A DNA stretch of 21,422 bases. Source: a virus. The stretch lies in IMG/VR virus record IMGVR_UViG_3300027777_001340, positions 1-21,422 of that record; one strand, written 5' to 3'. Positions 7,530 through 15,493 of this stretch are shown here, piece by piece; positions within the stretch are counted from its first letter, which is position 1, and the number at the start of each line of letters is the position of its first letter. Under the pieces are notes generated by a model, which was given only the letters and a program-made list of their open reading frames with translations, did no database searches and had not been told where the DNA came from. Made by a program: the position numbers and the translations under genes.

Positions 7530-8073
7530 TGACCGCATACCAAGCTATTCCCGCCGCATCAGCGACATTATCGGACTGAGTTTTAACGCCCAGCGTTCTA
7601 CTAAATTCAATAGTGCGTTGTTTTCTACGCTCTCTGATTTTTCCTTTGATCCATGTGTCGGATTTTTCGGGGAACTCATTTTTTATCGCCTGCTTCTCTA
7701 TTTTGTTAAAGTTTTTATTACCAATATATGATTGCCAGGTTATAGGATGAACTTCAACCACTTGCATATTATCACTAAGTAACTCTCCCATTATAGCACC
7801 AAATACGTATGCCATCTTAATTCCCGTATGAACAGATTTTACAGATATGGCTGCTTCTATGACAACAAAATCTGTATCAAGCTCTTTTTTAAAAGCTTTA
7901 ATCTTTCTTTTTGCATCAAGTATCCTTTGATAAACATCTAAACCTTCAAACGTAATCTCACCCCATTTAATGGCTTTTTTATTTTCCATTAAACAAAAAG
8001 CAATACTATTAGTGCTAGCATCTATGCCTAAAACCCTATTTGATCTTGGTTTAATTAATTTTGCCAGAGACAC
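7516..8073 (-). CDS. ruvC-like: RuvC-like Holliday junction resolvase
   Basis: 185 residues with a GTG start at 8073. RNase H-fold motifs in RuvC order: VLGIDAST with D18, VVIEAA with E73, and SDNVADAAGIAWYA with D168 and D172, giving the four-acid active site. A basic stretch around 143-155 (KGKIRERRKQR) could contact the DNA junction. It should cut four-way junctions made by RecA-driven recombination and remove branches before packaging. It overlaps the zinc protein upstream by 23 bases and the small HTH gene downstream by 14 bases. Confidence 0.85.
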   Translation of the reverse strand: MSLAKLIKPRSNRVLGIDASTNSIAFCLMENKKAIKWGEITFEGLDVYQRILDAKRKIKAFKKELDTDFVVIEAAISVKSVHTGIKMAYVFGAIMGELLSDNMQVVEVHPITWQSYIGNKNFNKIEKQAIKNEFPEKSDTWIKGKIRERRKQRTIEFSRTLGVKTQSDNVADAAGIAWYAVNEII

Positions 8074-8347
8074 TTTTCACCATGTTTACCAAAAATATAC
8101 GCTCTTTTTCTTTTTCAGCACTAATGCATTTGTCACAAATTCTACCTGAATTGTATCTACTTAAAATAACATTACAATCTTTATTTTTACAAATTCTTTC
8201 TTTGCCAGATAGTCTATCTTTTTTTTCGTAATAAGCTTCCTTTAATTTTTGATTTGTTGCTATTCTACAACATTCATCAGAACAATATTTTTGATTATGT
8301 GTTTTTGCTTCAAATTCATTATTGCATTCTTCATAAGCACATATCAT
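8051..8347 (-). CDS. Two-zinc-knuckle small protein
   Basis: 98 residues with two cysteine clusters: C3, C8, C22, C26 (with C27), in a treble-clef-like CxxxxC...KYCSDECC pattern, and C53, C58, C71, C74. The linker is basic and helical. The first cluster recalls the zinc knuckle of HNH-type and MYND-like proteins, but no catalytic HNH histidines are present. It sits between the Cas4-like nuclease (ATGA overlap) and RuvC-like resolvase (23-base overlap), so a DNA-binding helper in recombination is plausible, but unproven. Confidence 0.6.
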   Translation of the reverse strand: MICAYEECNNEFEAKTHNQKYCSDECCRIATNQKLKEAYYEKKDRLSGKERICKNKDCNVILSRYNSGRICDKCISAEKEKERIFLVNMVKSVSGKIN

Positions 8348-9132
8348 TTTTGAAGCACCAAAGGTTCAATATAAACATCACCCTCTTCATTTTTCATGTC
8401 TTTCCAACATACTGTTTTTACTGGGCATCCTTTACAAGCCCATTGAGACTTAGTAAAAGTTCTTTCTGGAAGAGTTCCTGCTTCATATGCACCATAAACT
8501 TTACGCATCCAATCCCAAACACCGTTAATTAAATTAGTATTCTTTTCATCCATATTAATTGGAACAATTAAAAAACTATTGTCATTTTTATTTTCATAAA
8601 AAAAGAATCCCTGTTGAGCGCCACGAATTTTCATGTATGTTAAAAGTTGAACTTTATGATATGGCAAGCCTTCCATTTCTGCTTGTCTAATATCAAATAT
8701 TTCTTGTTTAGCAGATTTAATTTCTCCTACTACTTCTTTTCCATTCCATTCAATAAAAGTGTCTGCAAATCCTCTAATCGGTGGATCATCATGGGTAACT
8801 TCTGTTTCATTTGCTTTGAATACTGGGATTTTAGCCATGACCTTCTGAATGCGATCATGGACATACGTACCATTATCCATATTAACGATACCCATAGCAT
8901 CGGTTTCATTTGTAAACTCTGCACCATTAAAAGCAATGAACCAATATCTAGGGCAGTTACCGTTACCATAACCAACACCACTAGGGCTAAATGTTTTCTT
9001 TTGTGTAAATTCGTCTGGTCTTTTTCCACTTAATACTGCCTCCTCATACATTTCTGCAAATTTGATTGGATCAAATCCATCTGGATCCGCTATCTTTTTA
9101 AACTTTAAATTAGCAATTATATCTCTTCCCAT
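8344..9132 (-). CDS. Cas4-like PD-(D/E)XK iron-sulfur nuclease
   Basis: 262 residues with the full RecB/Cas4-type nuclease layout. C60 (NGNCPRYW) plus C233, C236 and C242 (CKGCPVKTVC) can hold a 4Fe-4S cluster. H92, D124 (GFADTF), E137 and K139 (GEIKSAK) form the metal-dependent cutting centre, followed by Q162-x3-Y166 (QLLTYM). No helicase is fused and no CRISPR genes are near. A free phage exonuclease that resects DNA ends to make single strands for RecA is the likely role. It starts by TAATG overlap with the upstream gene. Confidence 0.9.
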   Translation of the reverse strand: MGRDIIANLKFKKIADPDGFDPIKFAEMYEEAVLSGKRPDEFTQKKTFSPSGVGYGNGNCPRYWFIAFNGAEFTNETDAMGIVNMDNGTYVHDRIQKVMAKIPVFKANETEVTHDDPPIRGFADTFIEWNGKEVVGEIKSAKQEIFDIRQAEMEGLPYHKVQLLTYMKIRGAQQGFFFYENKNDNSFLIVPINMDEKNTNLINGVWDWMRKVYGAYEAGTLPERTFTKSQWACKGCPVKTVCWKDMKNEEGDVYIEPLVLQK

Positions 9133-9458
9133 TATGCTCCATATTTTGCTGAATATTTAAGAGCATCAACCAGCTTATTGATTGCTTCTTCTGCTGTAAA
9201 GTATACGTTCTTTTTCTTTGCATTTTCCCCACCTTTTTCAAAAGTAGTGTAATACCTAGCCATCAAAGCAAATTTAGCAGACAACGCTTGCATTTTTACA
9301 ATAAGATCTGGAGCTTTGCTAGATGGAACATCTGGCTTAGCAATAAGTTTAATAATCAAATCAAGAGCGTAATCAAGATCTGGATCATTCATGTATGTTT
9401 TCATATCATTAAACTCTGTAAGTTCGCTGATTAATTCAATAACTGGTTTATCTGTCAT
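9132..9458 (-). CDS. Unknown helical protein
   Basis: 108 residues, not recognised. Almost wholly predicted helix, with an acidic first half and a lysine-rich segment near 79-84 (NAKKKN). There are no cysteines, signal or membrane segments. It is coupled to both neighbours (ATGA upstream, TAATG downstream into the Cas4-like nuclease). Its fixed place just before the nuclease suggests an accessory role in end processing or a small structural partner. That is inference from position only. Confidence 0.55.
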   Translation of the reverse strand: MTDKPVIELISELTEFNDMKTYMNDPDLDYALDLIIKLIAKPDVPSSKAPDLIVKMQALSAKFALMARYYTTFEKGGENAKKKNVYFTAEEAINKLVDALKYSAKYGA

Positions 9459-9637
9459 TCCATTATCCTAACACAGAACTGGCAAGGGTCTCCGCCTTCT
9501 TCCCATTCATTTTCTTCTTCTTCAGTTAGTGAAGGAACGCCATCATGGGTAGCGCAAAACATTTCAGTAATCCATTTACGCTCTACGCCATTATTAAACC
9601 AAATTTGAAATTCATTTAAATCTTCATCTTTTATCAT
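9455..9637 (-). CDS. Small acidic zinc-binding protein
   Basis: 60 residues with a clean CxxH...CxxC arrangement (C28, H31, C52, C55) able to bind one zinc. Between the two pairs is a very acidic stretch (TEEEENEWEEGGD). It has a FCATHDGVP segment that I associate with small phage proteins, without known function. It is coupled by TAATG to the XapX gene and by ATGA to the next gene. The coding call rests on clean overlaps and the paired metal ligands. Confidence 0.6.
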   Translation of the reverse strand: MIKDEDLNEFQIWFNNGVERKWITEMFCATHDGVPSLTEEEENEWEEGGDPCQFCVRIME

Positions 9638-9795
9638 TAAATAAACCTAACTATCAATCCATACCCAAGCCACAAACCAAAAATTCCCATTAATCCAGCA
9701 AATACTGGAGGTGCTGGTACTGGCAATTTAAACAAAGCAAATGCTGCCCCTACACCCATTCCTGTAATTGTAGTTTTAATAACTTCACTTATCAT
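9637..9795 (-). CDS. XapX-type small membrane protein
   Basis: 52 residues from the ATG at 9795 (an outer start at 9843 would add a basic leader inside the upstream gene). The core AFALFKLPVPAPPVFAGLMG (18-37) followed by IFGLWLGY is the XapX/DUF1427 signature: two hydrophobic helices joined by a proline-rich turn. Bacterial members are small inner-membrane proteins of unknown function. Here it lies among recombination genes. It could be a membrane anchor, a superinfection factor or a cargo gene. Confidence 0.75.
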   Translation of the reverse strand: MISEVIKTTITGMGVGAAFALFKLPVPAPPVFAGLMGIFGLWLGYGLIVRFI

Positions 9796-10096
9796 TATGC
9801 GTCTCCCAACACTCAACCATTTGTTCAAACAATGCCCATTCAATTACTGCAAGTCTAGTTTTTTGACCATCCCCGCCTAAAATTAATTTAAGAACTGGAT
9901 ATTTATCACGAGATACTTTAAACGTATCAGTACAAATTTTTGCCCAAATTTCTTTATTAATAGATATAGATTTTGCATATTCTTTATAATCAACTAAAAA
10001 TTGGCCCCAAATTGCATCACCTTTTTGATAGTCACCACGACCAGAATTTTTTTGTCCTTTTGCTCCATCACGTTTTATTTCTCCACGTTCTGACAT
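9785..10096 (-). CDS. Candidate PD-(D/E)XK-type nuclease or resolvase
   Basis: 103 residues. After a basic, Gly-rich start (KGQKNSGRGDYQKGD) there is D27 and, nine residues on, D36-Y37-K38: the spacing and order of a (P)D...(D/E)xK active site. It is followed by K42, S43 and an NKEIW helix, in the way Holliday junction resolvases of the Hjr/VRR type continue after their ExK motif. A later strand-helix segment (VLKLILGG, TRLAVIEWALFEQM) would complete a small restriction-endonuclease fold. It sits between recA and cas4-like genes and overlaps both neighbours. The nuclease call is motif inference, not recognised homology. Confidence 0.45.
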   Translation of the reverse strand: MSERGEIKRDGAKGQKNSGRGDYQKGDAIWGQFLVDYKEYAKSISINKEIWAKICTDTFKVSRDKYPVLKLILGGDGQKTRLAVIEWALFEQMVECWETHNDK

Positions 10097-10287
10097 TAGA
10101 CAATCACACTTGATTCATGACCGTTTATGCATACCCAATGCAATCTATTATTATATCTATCAATATATCCATCGCTCACGACTTCATTACAGTCTTCATG
10201 CTGACAAGAAAAAGATCCACCAGTTGGTTCCTTTTTTATTGGCACTTGCTTTTTTTCATTTTTTAAAAAATCTTCAAGACTTGTCAT
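10096..10287 (-). CDS. Small zinc-ribbon protein
   Basis: 63 residues from the ATG at 10287, one base after the methyltransferase stop; a GTG at 10299 would add four residues inside that gene. The N-terminus is charged and helical (MTSLEDFLKNEKKQ). The C-terminal half has C28, C33 and C53, H57 around a short hairpin, typical of a one-zinc ribbon. It ends in TAATG with the candidate nuclease. Function unknown; nucleic-acid or protein contact is usual for such modules. Confidence 0.6.
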   Translation of the reverse strand: MTSLEDFLKNEKKQVPIKKEPTGGSFSCQHEDCNEVVSDGYIDRYNNRLHWVCINGHESSVIV

Positions 10288-10288
10288 T

Positions 10289-10816
10289 TTATTTAACACA
10301 TCTCAATTCCCAAACTAAATGATATGGTACATTAACATCCCAATGTTGTGATATTAATTCAAACGCCCCGTTAAAACCATATTGTCTTCCAAGTCTTATT
10401 GAATAATGGTCCCAATTATTAGAATGTGTAGGGTTAACAAAATAATTTACTGTTTTTTCAGTAATAACATTAACATGTTGGGGATCTTGAAAAGCTTCAG
10501 GGTGAGGATATGCTGGAGTATGAAATCTAGCAATTCCACCTACTTTTAAAACACGAGAAACTTCACTCATTAAATCAATAAACGGTTGAGTTCTTTTCCC
10601 ATTAACATTAAAAATTCTTGGTATATGCTCAATAAAATCATATCCCGTTACATAATCAAATACACTATTTTCAAATGGAATTTTTTCAAAAGCAAGGTCG
10701 GCAATACGAATGTTATCATTTCCAACATTGGCAATATCAATTCCATAAAACTTATCTGCATTATAAGGATTTTTTGGTGTTTCTCCGCAACCCAAGTCTA
10801 AAGTTTTTGTAATCAT
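10289..10816 (-). CDS. SAM-dependent methyltransferase (class I)
   Basis: 175 residues. The SAM-binding motif LDLGCGETPKNPYNAD (7-22), the acidic end of strand 2 (YGIDI), a motif II-like DYVTGYDFIEHIPR and a motif III-like RVLKVGGIARFHTP place it in the Methyltransf_11 group. It lacks the DPPY/NPPY and PC motifs of DNA N6/N4 and C5 methyltransferases, so DNA bases are not the obvious target. Small molecules or sugars fit better, which would link it to the distant sugar cassette. Its ATGA overlap with recA puts it in the recombination transcript. Confidence 0.8.
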   Translation of the reverse strand: MITKTLDLGCGETPKNPYNADKFYGIDIANVGNDNIRIADLAFEKIPFENSVFDYVTGYDFIEHIPRIFNVNGKRTQPFIDLMSEVSRVLKVGGIARFHTPAYPHPEAFQDPQHVNVITEKTVNYFVNPTHSNNWDHYSIRLGRQYGFNGAFELISQHWDVNVPYHLVWELRCVK

Positions 10817-11805
10817 TTGTATATACCTTCTTTTAATTTTTCAACAACATCGGGATTGTTTTTTAAATACTCTATAGATTTAGCACGTCCTTGAAAACGT
10901 TCTCCATTTACAGTATACCAAGCTCCGCCTTTTTGCACAAGGCCCATCATTTCGCTTGTATCAAGTACTTCTCCAATAAGATCTACTCCTAAAGTTTCTC
11001 CTTGATAATAAAAATCATATTGTCCTGAAAGATTTGGTGGCCCAAGCTTATTATAATCAATAATCCAATTTACTGGTCGCCCAACCTTTTGTTCAATTAT
11101 TTTATCACCAACTTGTATACCAGATTTAATTGCATTTGCTTCAGCTTCTGAAGACCATAGTTTAATTACAGTTGATGAAAAGAACTTTACAGCCATTCCT
11201 CCAGTAGGAATATGAGAAGCATGCATAGAACCAAATTGATTTCTTTGTTGAGAAATTAAAACAAGCAATGTATTTTTATTAGCATAATTAAGCATTTTAA
11301 CTGCATGCGTCATATCTTTTGCTTCCGCACCAATTTGTTTAGTGTCTTCTAATTTTTTAAGGTTTGTACTATCTTTTTCAAAATAAATAGCGGGAAGTAA
11401 CGCTGAAATAGAATCTACAACAATAATGTCTACTCCTGCTTCCATTAATTGTTGAGCAATATCAACCATGTCATTAATAGATTTAGCGGGAGAATAAATT
11501 AAAGAATCTGAATCAACACCTAAAGATTTAGCCCAAGCAACATCATATGATGCTTCTGCATCTATCCAAGCACAAGTTTTTCCATTTTTTTGAGCATCAG
11601 CAATCATTTGTAAACAAAAAGAAGATTTACCAGCAGATTTGTTTCCCCATACTAAAACTTGACGACCAAAACCTAATCCGCCTTTTAATGCTAAATTTAA
11701 TCCAATACTAGGAGTTCTTTGTTTTTCTACGCTTATCTTTGTTGCTAGTTGTACTCTTGCTCTTGTTTTTGGATCCAGCTTCGCCAAGATCTCTTCGGTT
11801 ATCAT
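10813..11805 (-). CDS. recA: RecA-like recombinase
   Basis: 330 residues, slightly shorter than bacterial RecA. Walker A GNKSAGKSS at 54-62, catalytic glutamate in IDAEAS (E84), Walker B IIVVDSIS at 127-134, and the sensor segment LISQQRNQFG. A GGMAVKFFSS block after the DNA-binding loops is also RecA-like. It lacks the long acidic C-terminal tail of E. coli RecA. It would form filaments on single-stranded DNA and exchange strands. Its own ribosome site (AAAAGAG, about 7 bases before ATG) lies inside an overlapping 84-codon frame. A methyltransferase follows by ATGA overlap. Confidence 0.93.
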   Translation of the reverse strand: MITEEILAKLDPKTRARVQLATKISVEKQRTPSIGLNLALKGGLGFGRQVLVWGNKSAGKSSFCLQMIADAQKNGKTCAWIDAEASYDVAWAKSLGVDSDSLIYSPAKSINDMVDIAQQLMEAGVDIIVVDSISALLPAIYFEKDSTNLKKLEDTKQIGAEAKDMTHAVKMLNYANKNTLLVLISQQRNQFGSMHASHIPTGGMAVKFFSSTVIKLWSSEAEANAIKSGIQVGDKIIEQKVGRPVNWIIDYNKLGPPNLSGQYDFYYQGETLGVDLIGEVLDTSEMMGLVQKGGAWYTVNGERFQGRAKSIEYLKNNPDVVEKLKEGIYK

Positions 11806-11962
11806 TCATACTCTTTTCTAATTCAATTGCCAGTTCCCTGATTTGTTCACTTCTACTGGTTACTAAAAAATCTATGATGTTATAGATTATTTTTTCGTCT
11901 TCTGCTCTAATTACTAGCAAAAATTCGCTTTCCGTACCTTTAAGTATGTAGGATTTAGCCAT
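11708..11962 (-). CDS. Small protein overlapping recA start
   Basis: 84 residues. The first 55 form a plausible folded unit (strand, then a long amphipathic helix with IDFLVTSRSEQIRELAIELEKSM). The last 30 are low-complexity basic (KNKSKSTTSNKDKRRK), encoded out of frame over the first 98 bases of recA. It fills the otherwise empty 173-base gap before recA, which supports it. The basic tail may be only tolerated read-through of recA sequence, or a nucleic-acid-binding tail. A TATAAT box lies eight bases upstream of its ATG. No family recognised. Confidence 0.5.
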   Translation of the reverse strand: MAKSYILKGTESEFLLVIRAEDEKIIYNIIDFLVTSRSEQIRELAIELEKSMNDNRRDLGEAGSKNKSKSTTSNKDKRRKTKNS

Positions 11963-11970
11963 ATACTTAT

Positions 11971-11976
11971 ATTATA
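11971..11976 (-). promoter_or_regulatory. Possible -10 box before the recA group
   Basis: Minus-strand TATAAT, preceded by GTG and followed eight bases later by the ATG at 11962. No good -35 at 16-18 bases; TTGAAA exists at 22 bases, which is too far. If used, the transcript would have a leader of only about two bases. Confidence 0.35.
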
Positions 11977-11978
11977 CA

Positions 11979-12194
11979 CTATTTCTCTGATTCTATTTTT
12001 TCAATATCTGTCAACTCAAAAATAAAATTTTTGGTTTCTGGATCTTGATTTACAGCAATACTTTTATTTGAATAGTCTTCTAGCAATTGTTCTAACGTAA
12101 CTTCTGTGGGTCCGAATTTTGATAAAATTGATGCTACGATTTGTTCAATACCAATTCTTACGTCATTTTCATTTTTAACAACTTTGTCTGTCAT
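11979..12194 (-). CDS. Small acidic unknown protein
   Basis: 71 residues, acidic, predicted alpha then beta (VASILSKF, VTLEQLLEDYSNKSI, NFIFELTDIEKIE). No known family. Its ribosome site is the best in the window: AAAGGAGGT six bases before the ATG, formed by the last codons of the polymerase gene, and its ATG overlaps the polymerase stop as TAATG. This suggests high expression relative to the polymerase. Position between polymerase and recA fits a replication or recombination helper; unproven. Confidence 0.6.
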   Translation of the reverse strand: MTDKVVKNENDVRIGIEQIVASILSKFGPTEVTLEQLLEDYSNKSIAVNQDPETKNFIFELTDIEKIESEK

Positions 12195-15100
12195 TATCCT
12201 ACCTCCTTTACATATATCGTTCCATCATCCATTTCAGCAATAGCGGGATCACAAATCATTCCCGCCTGCATCTTTCCCAACGCTTTTGTATAAAGTTTTG
12301 GAAAAGCAATAACTCTTTCTAAAGTCTTATCTGCATCAGATAATATAATATGAGCCATCATTTTATTAGCTTTTGTTTTATAATGTGTAAAATCAAGAAC
12401 TAAACGTTTACCTGAATCAATCTTTAACTTATCTTTGTATAGCCATTGAACAAATGGATCATCAATCTTGTTTACTACATCATCAATAGTCACATATTTG
12501 TGAATACGGTTATCTCCAACTAAAAAGAAATACATCATTCCTGTTTCAATTTGTGTTTGTTCACTATGAAATATACCTACAGAACCAGTATCATCTACAA
12601 GCTCTACACGGCTCCATCCCGTCCCTTTTTTAATAGACTTAACCATTGCAAGCAAAACAAAGCATCCCTCTTCTAGGAACTCCTGGAGGGGGCTTACCTG
12701 TGCTTTAATAGATGGGCTTAGCTTTCCAGTATCAAATTTAGGAATGCCAAGATATTCATATAAGTTTTCATTTTCATTTCCTGTGCGTGGGTTATCAGGA
12801 AATGCAGAAGCGCCAATCATATTAAGAGAATCAAGCGCTCTTGAATTAATACCACTACCTTTTTGTATTGTTTTATCAGTAAAATCTTTATAATTTTTAA
12901 AAGGTCTTAATGCTGTAATTTTACTTCCAATATTATCTGAAATGTATTTAATATTAGATAAACCAAATCTTATAGAGTTTCCTTGAATAGTAAAATCGAG
13001 TTCAGATTCGTTGATATGCGGGAGCAAGACTTTAATGCCCAGACGCTTGGCTTCGAGTAAATAATCAGTTCTAGCATCTTTATCTTTTTCGTTCTTGAGA
13101 ATGGCAAACATAAACTCAAGAGGGTAATAACATTTAAGCCAAGCAGTATAATAGCTAAGCATAGAATACGCAATGGCGTGAGAACGGTTAAAAGAATAAC
13201 CAGCGTGAGCTTCGAAGTCGTGCCATAATTTTGCGGCATCTTCGGGTGTAATATGATTTGAAGCACCTGAGATAAACTGGTCTTTATATATATCAAACTC
13301 TTTAGCATCTTTTTTCTTTCCAATAATTTTTCTTACTTTATCTGCATCCATCCAAGTCATCCCGCCCAAATGAACGCAAGCTTGCATAACTTGTTCCTGA
13401 TAAATAATAACTCCATATGTACGCTCTGTAAATTCGTGCATAATTGGATGAGCATACGTAACCATCTCATCACCTTTTTTGCGACGTACATAAGATCCGC
13501 CCACTGTATTCATAGCGCCTGGACGAACTAATGCGTTAGACGCAGCAAGATCTTCAAACGTGCTTACACCCATTTTCATAAGAAGATTTGTATAAGGAGT
13601 TGCTTCTGCTTGAAACACACCTTTAGTAAATCCATTTGAAAGCATTTGAAATACTTTAGGATCATCCAGCGTTAAAGATTTAAGGTCAATCTTTTTCTTA
13701 CTAATCTTTTCAATAGTTTTTAATGTATCATCAATAACTGATAAAGTTTTAAGTCCAAGTACATCAAGTTTAATTAAGCCTAAATCTGCTGTTTGTTCCA
13801 TATCATATGCAACAACTGGGATACGACCAGATACTGAATCGTTTGGGTCTTTACGTGTTTCAATTGGGACATACTTGCTAATATCATCTTTTGCAACTAC
13901 AACTCCCGCTGCATGCATTCCATTGCCACGAATTTTTCCACGAAGCATTGAAGCATATTTTGTTACTTCAGGATACTTCTTTCTAAACTCTTCTGTGTTA
14001 GGGCTTGTTTCATATTCTTCAAAAGTTTCAACATGCTTAAGCGTTCTTTCAACTTCTTTAAGTGGTACTAGGAAAGTACGTGCAACGTCTTTAATTACAC
14101 CTTTATCTTTAAAATACTGAAAGGTAGAAATAGAAGCAACATGTTTAAACTTCTTGCGAAGATATTCTTTAACCTCACCACGACGACGGTCCATAAAGTC
14201 TGTATCAATATCTGGAAAGTCATTACGCTCTGGATTAATAAAACGGAAAAAAAGCAAATCATATTTAATTGGGTCTACTTCTGTAATACCCATTAAATAA
14301 CATACTAACGATCCTGCTGCAGATCCTCTTCCTGGTCCAACAAGGATTTCATTTTCTTTTGCCCAACCAACCATATCCCCAACAACAAGGAAATAGCTAG
14401 CAAAGTTTTTATCGGAAATAACTTGAAGCTCTTCTTTGAGTCTTTCTCTGTATGTCTCATTATCTAAACCCATTTCTACTAGAGACTTTTCACATAAATC
14501 TTTTACTGTTTTTAATGCATTTTTCTTTGGTACTGGAAGCAAATCTAGATTTTCGTGAAAATCATATGCTTCAATCTTATTAGCAATCTCTACTGATGAT
14601 TCATAAATGTCTTTGCGTGTAATCCCCGCTTTGATAAAGTCTTCTTCAATTTCAGTGCGGGATTGAATAAAAACGTTAATGTCAGCGAAAGAAATAGGGC
14701 GATTGGGATAAAGATGGTCAAACCTATCAATAATATTAGATCGTAAACGACCACTTGTATAATCTGCTTCTTTGTTTTGTGTTGGTTTGGTAGATAGGAT
14801 AAGCAAAAGTTCTTCCAAATCCCGTTCTTCTTTAACTGCAAAATGACAATCCCCCGTTGCTACTGGCTGTATTTTAAATTCATCTGCTAATGCAAGTAAA
14901 GCAGTATTTAAACTATCTGGGTTATGTGCTTGAACTTCAATATAAAAATCTTTATCAAAACGATCTTTTAACATCTTAGTATATTCTCTTGCTTTTTCAT
15001 TATCCCCACGCTCAATAGCTTTAGAAATAATTCCACCCATGCAACCAGACAATACAATTATACCGTCACCAAACTCAAAAAGAACTTCCATATCAATTCT

Positions 15101-15469
15101 TGGTTTATGGTAATAACCTTCTGTCCAAGCAATCTGAGAAAGCTTTTGAAGATTTTTTAAACCTAAATCATTTTTTGCCAATAAAATAATGTGTGAGTAA
15201 AGAGAGGTATTATCTTCTCTTTTTGCTACTGCTCTTTTGTCAAAACGATCTGTTTCTGAAATATAAGCTTCAAGACCAAGAATTGGCTTCATTCCAAGTT
15301 CTTTTGCAGCAATCTGCATATCTCTATGAGAAGATAGAGAACCATGATCAGTAATAGCCAAACATGCCTGACCTTGATTTTTTGCAGCAACGAGTAACTC
15401 GTTTGGTGTATTTAAACCATCCATAAGCGAATAATGCGAATGGACATGCAAATGAACAAAGTCAGACAT
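12194..15469 (-). CDS. dnaE: DNA polymerase III alpha subunit (family C, DnaE-type)
   Basis: 1091 residues, near full bacterial length. The PHP domain opens the protein and keeps a complete-looking metal site: H8, H10, D17, H42, E67, H93, C143, D207, H209, several of which E. coli DnaE has lost. The polymerase core has GPGRGSAAGS (378-387), the catalytic PDIDTDF (D422 and D424, with D420 nearby) and the third acid in LIKLDVLG (D569). A helix-hairpin-helix region follows, and an OB fold near 945-1000 (VELVDDTGSVGIF). It replicates the phage genome. No sliding clamp, loader or DnaQ is in the window, so host parts may serve; proofreading may be in the PHP domain. Confidence 0.95.
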   Translation of the reverse strand: MSDFVHLHVHSHYSLMDGLNTPNELLVAAKNQGQACLAITDHGSLSSHRDMQIAAKELGMKPILGLEAYISETDRFDKRAVAKREDNTSLYSHIILLAKNDLGLKNLQKLSQIAWTEGYYHKPRIDMEVLFEFGDGIIVLSGCMGGIISKAIERGDNEKAREYTKMLKDRFDKDFYIEVQAHNPDSLNTALLALADEFKIQPVATGDCHFAVKEERDLEELLLILSTKPTQNKEADYTSGRLRSNIIDRFDHLYPNRPISFADINVFIQSRTEIEEDFIKAGITRKDIYESSVEIANKIEAYDFHENLDLLPVPKKNALKTVKDLCEKSLVEMGLDNETYRERLKEELQVISDKNFASYFLVVGDMVGWAKENEILVGPGRGSAAGSLVCYLMGITEVDPIKYDLLFFRFINPERNDFPDIDTDFMDRRRGEVKEYLRKKFKHVASISTFQYFKDKGVIKDVARTFLVPLKEVERTLKHVETFEEYETSPNTEEFRKKYPEVTKYASMLRGKIRGNGMHAAGVVVAKDDISKYVPIETRKDPNDSVSGRIPVVAYDMEQTADLGLIKLDVLGLKTLSVIDDTLKTIEKISKKKIDLKSLTLDDPKVFQMLSNGFTKGVFQAEATPYTNLLMKMGVSTFEDLAASNALVRPGAMNTVGGSYVRRKKGDEMVTYAHPIMHEFTERTYGVIIYQEQVMQACVHLGGMTWMDADKVRKIIGKKKDAKEFDIYKDQFISGASNHITPEDAAKLWHDFEAHAGYSFNRSHAIAYSMLSYYTAWLKCYYPLEFMFAILKNEKDKDARTDYLLEAKRLGIKVLLPHINESELDFTIQGNSIRFGLSNIKYISDNIGSKITALRPFKNYKDFTDKTIQKGSGINSRALDSLNMIGASAFPDNPRTGNENENLYEYLGIPKFDTGKLSPSIKAQVSPLQEFLEEGCFVLLAMVKSIKKGTGWSRVELVDDTGSVGIFHSEQTQIETGMMYFFLVGDNRIHKYVTIDDVVNKIDDPFVQWLYKDKLKIDSGKRLVLDFTHYKTKANKMMAHIILSDADKTLERVIAFPKLYTKALGKMQAGMICDPAIAEMDDGTIYVKEVG

Positions 15470-15493
15470 GTTTAACTTTCTATTAGTTAGTTA

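Noticed and set aside
8647-9033. 128-codon plus-strand and 99-codon minus-strand frames
   Set aside because: Both are shadows of the Cas4-like nuclease, whose active site residues are all in the chosen frame.
8344-9132. CRISPR adaptation locus because of the Cas4-like protein
   Set aside because: No cas1, cas2 or repeat array is present; the neighbours are phage recombination genes.
12970-13323. 117-codon minus-strand frame, and similar ones at 14590-14841 and 15487-15702
   Set aside because: Out-of-frame shadows of the polymerase and gp32-like genes, with Leu/Ser/Ile-rich translations.
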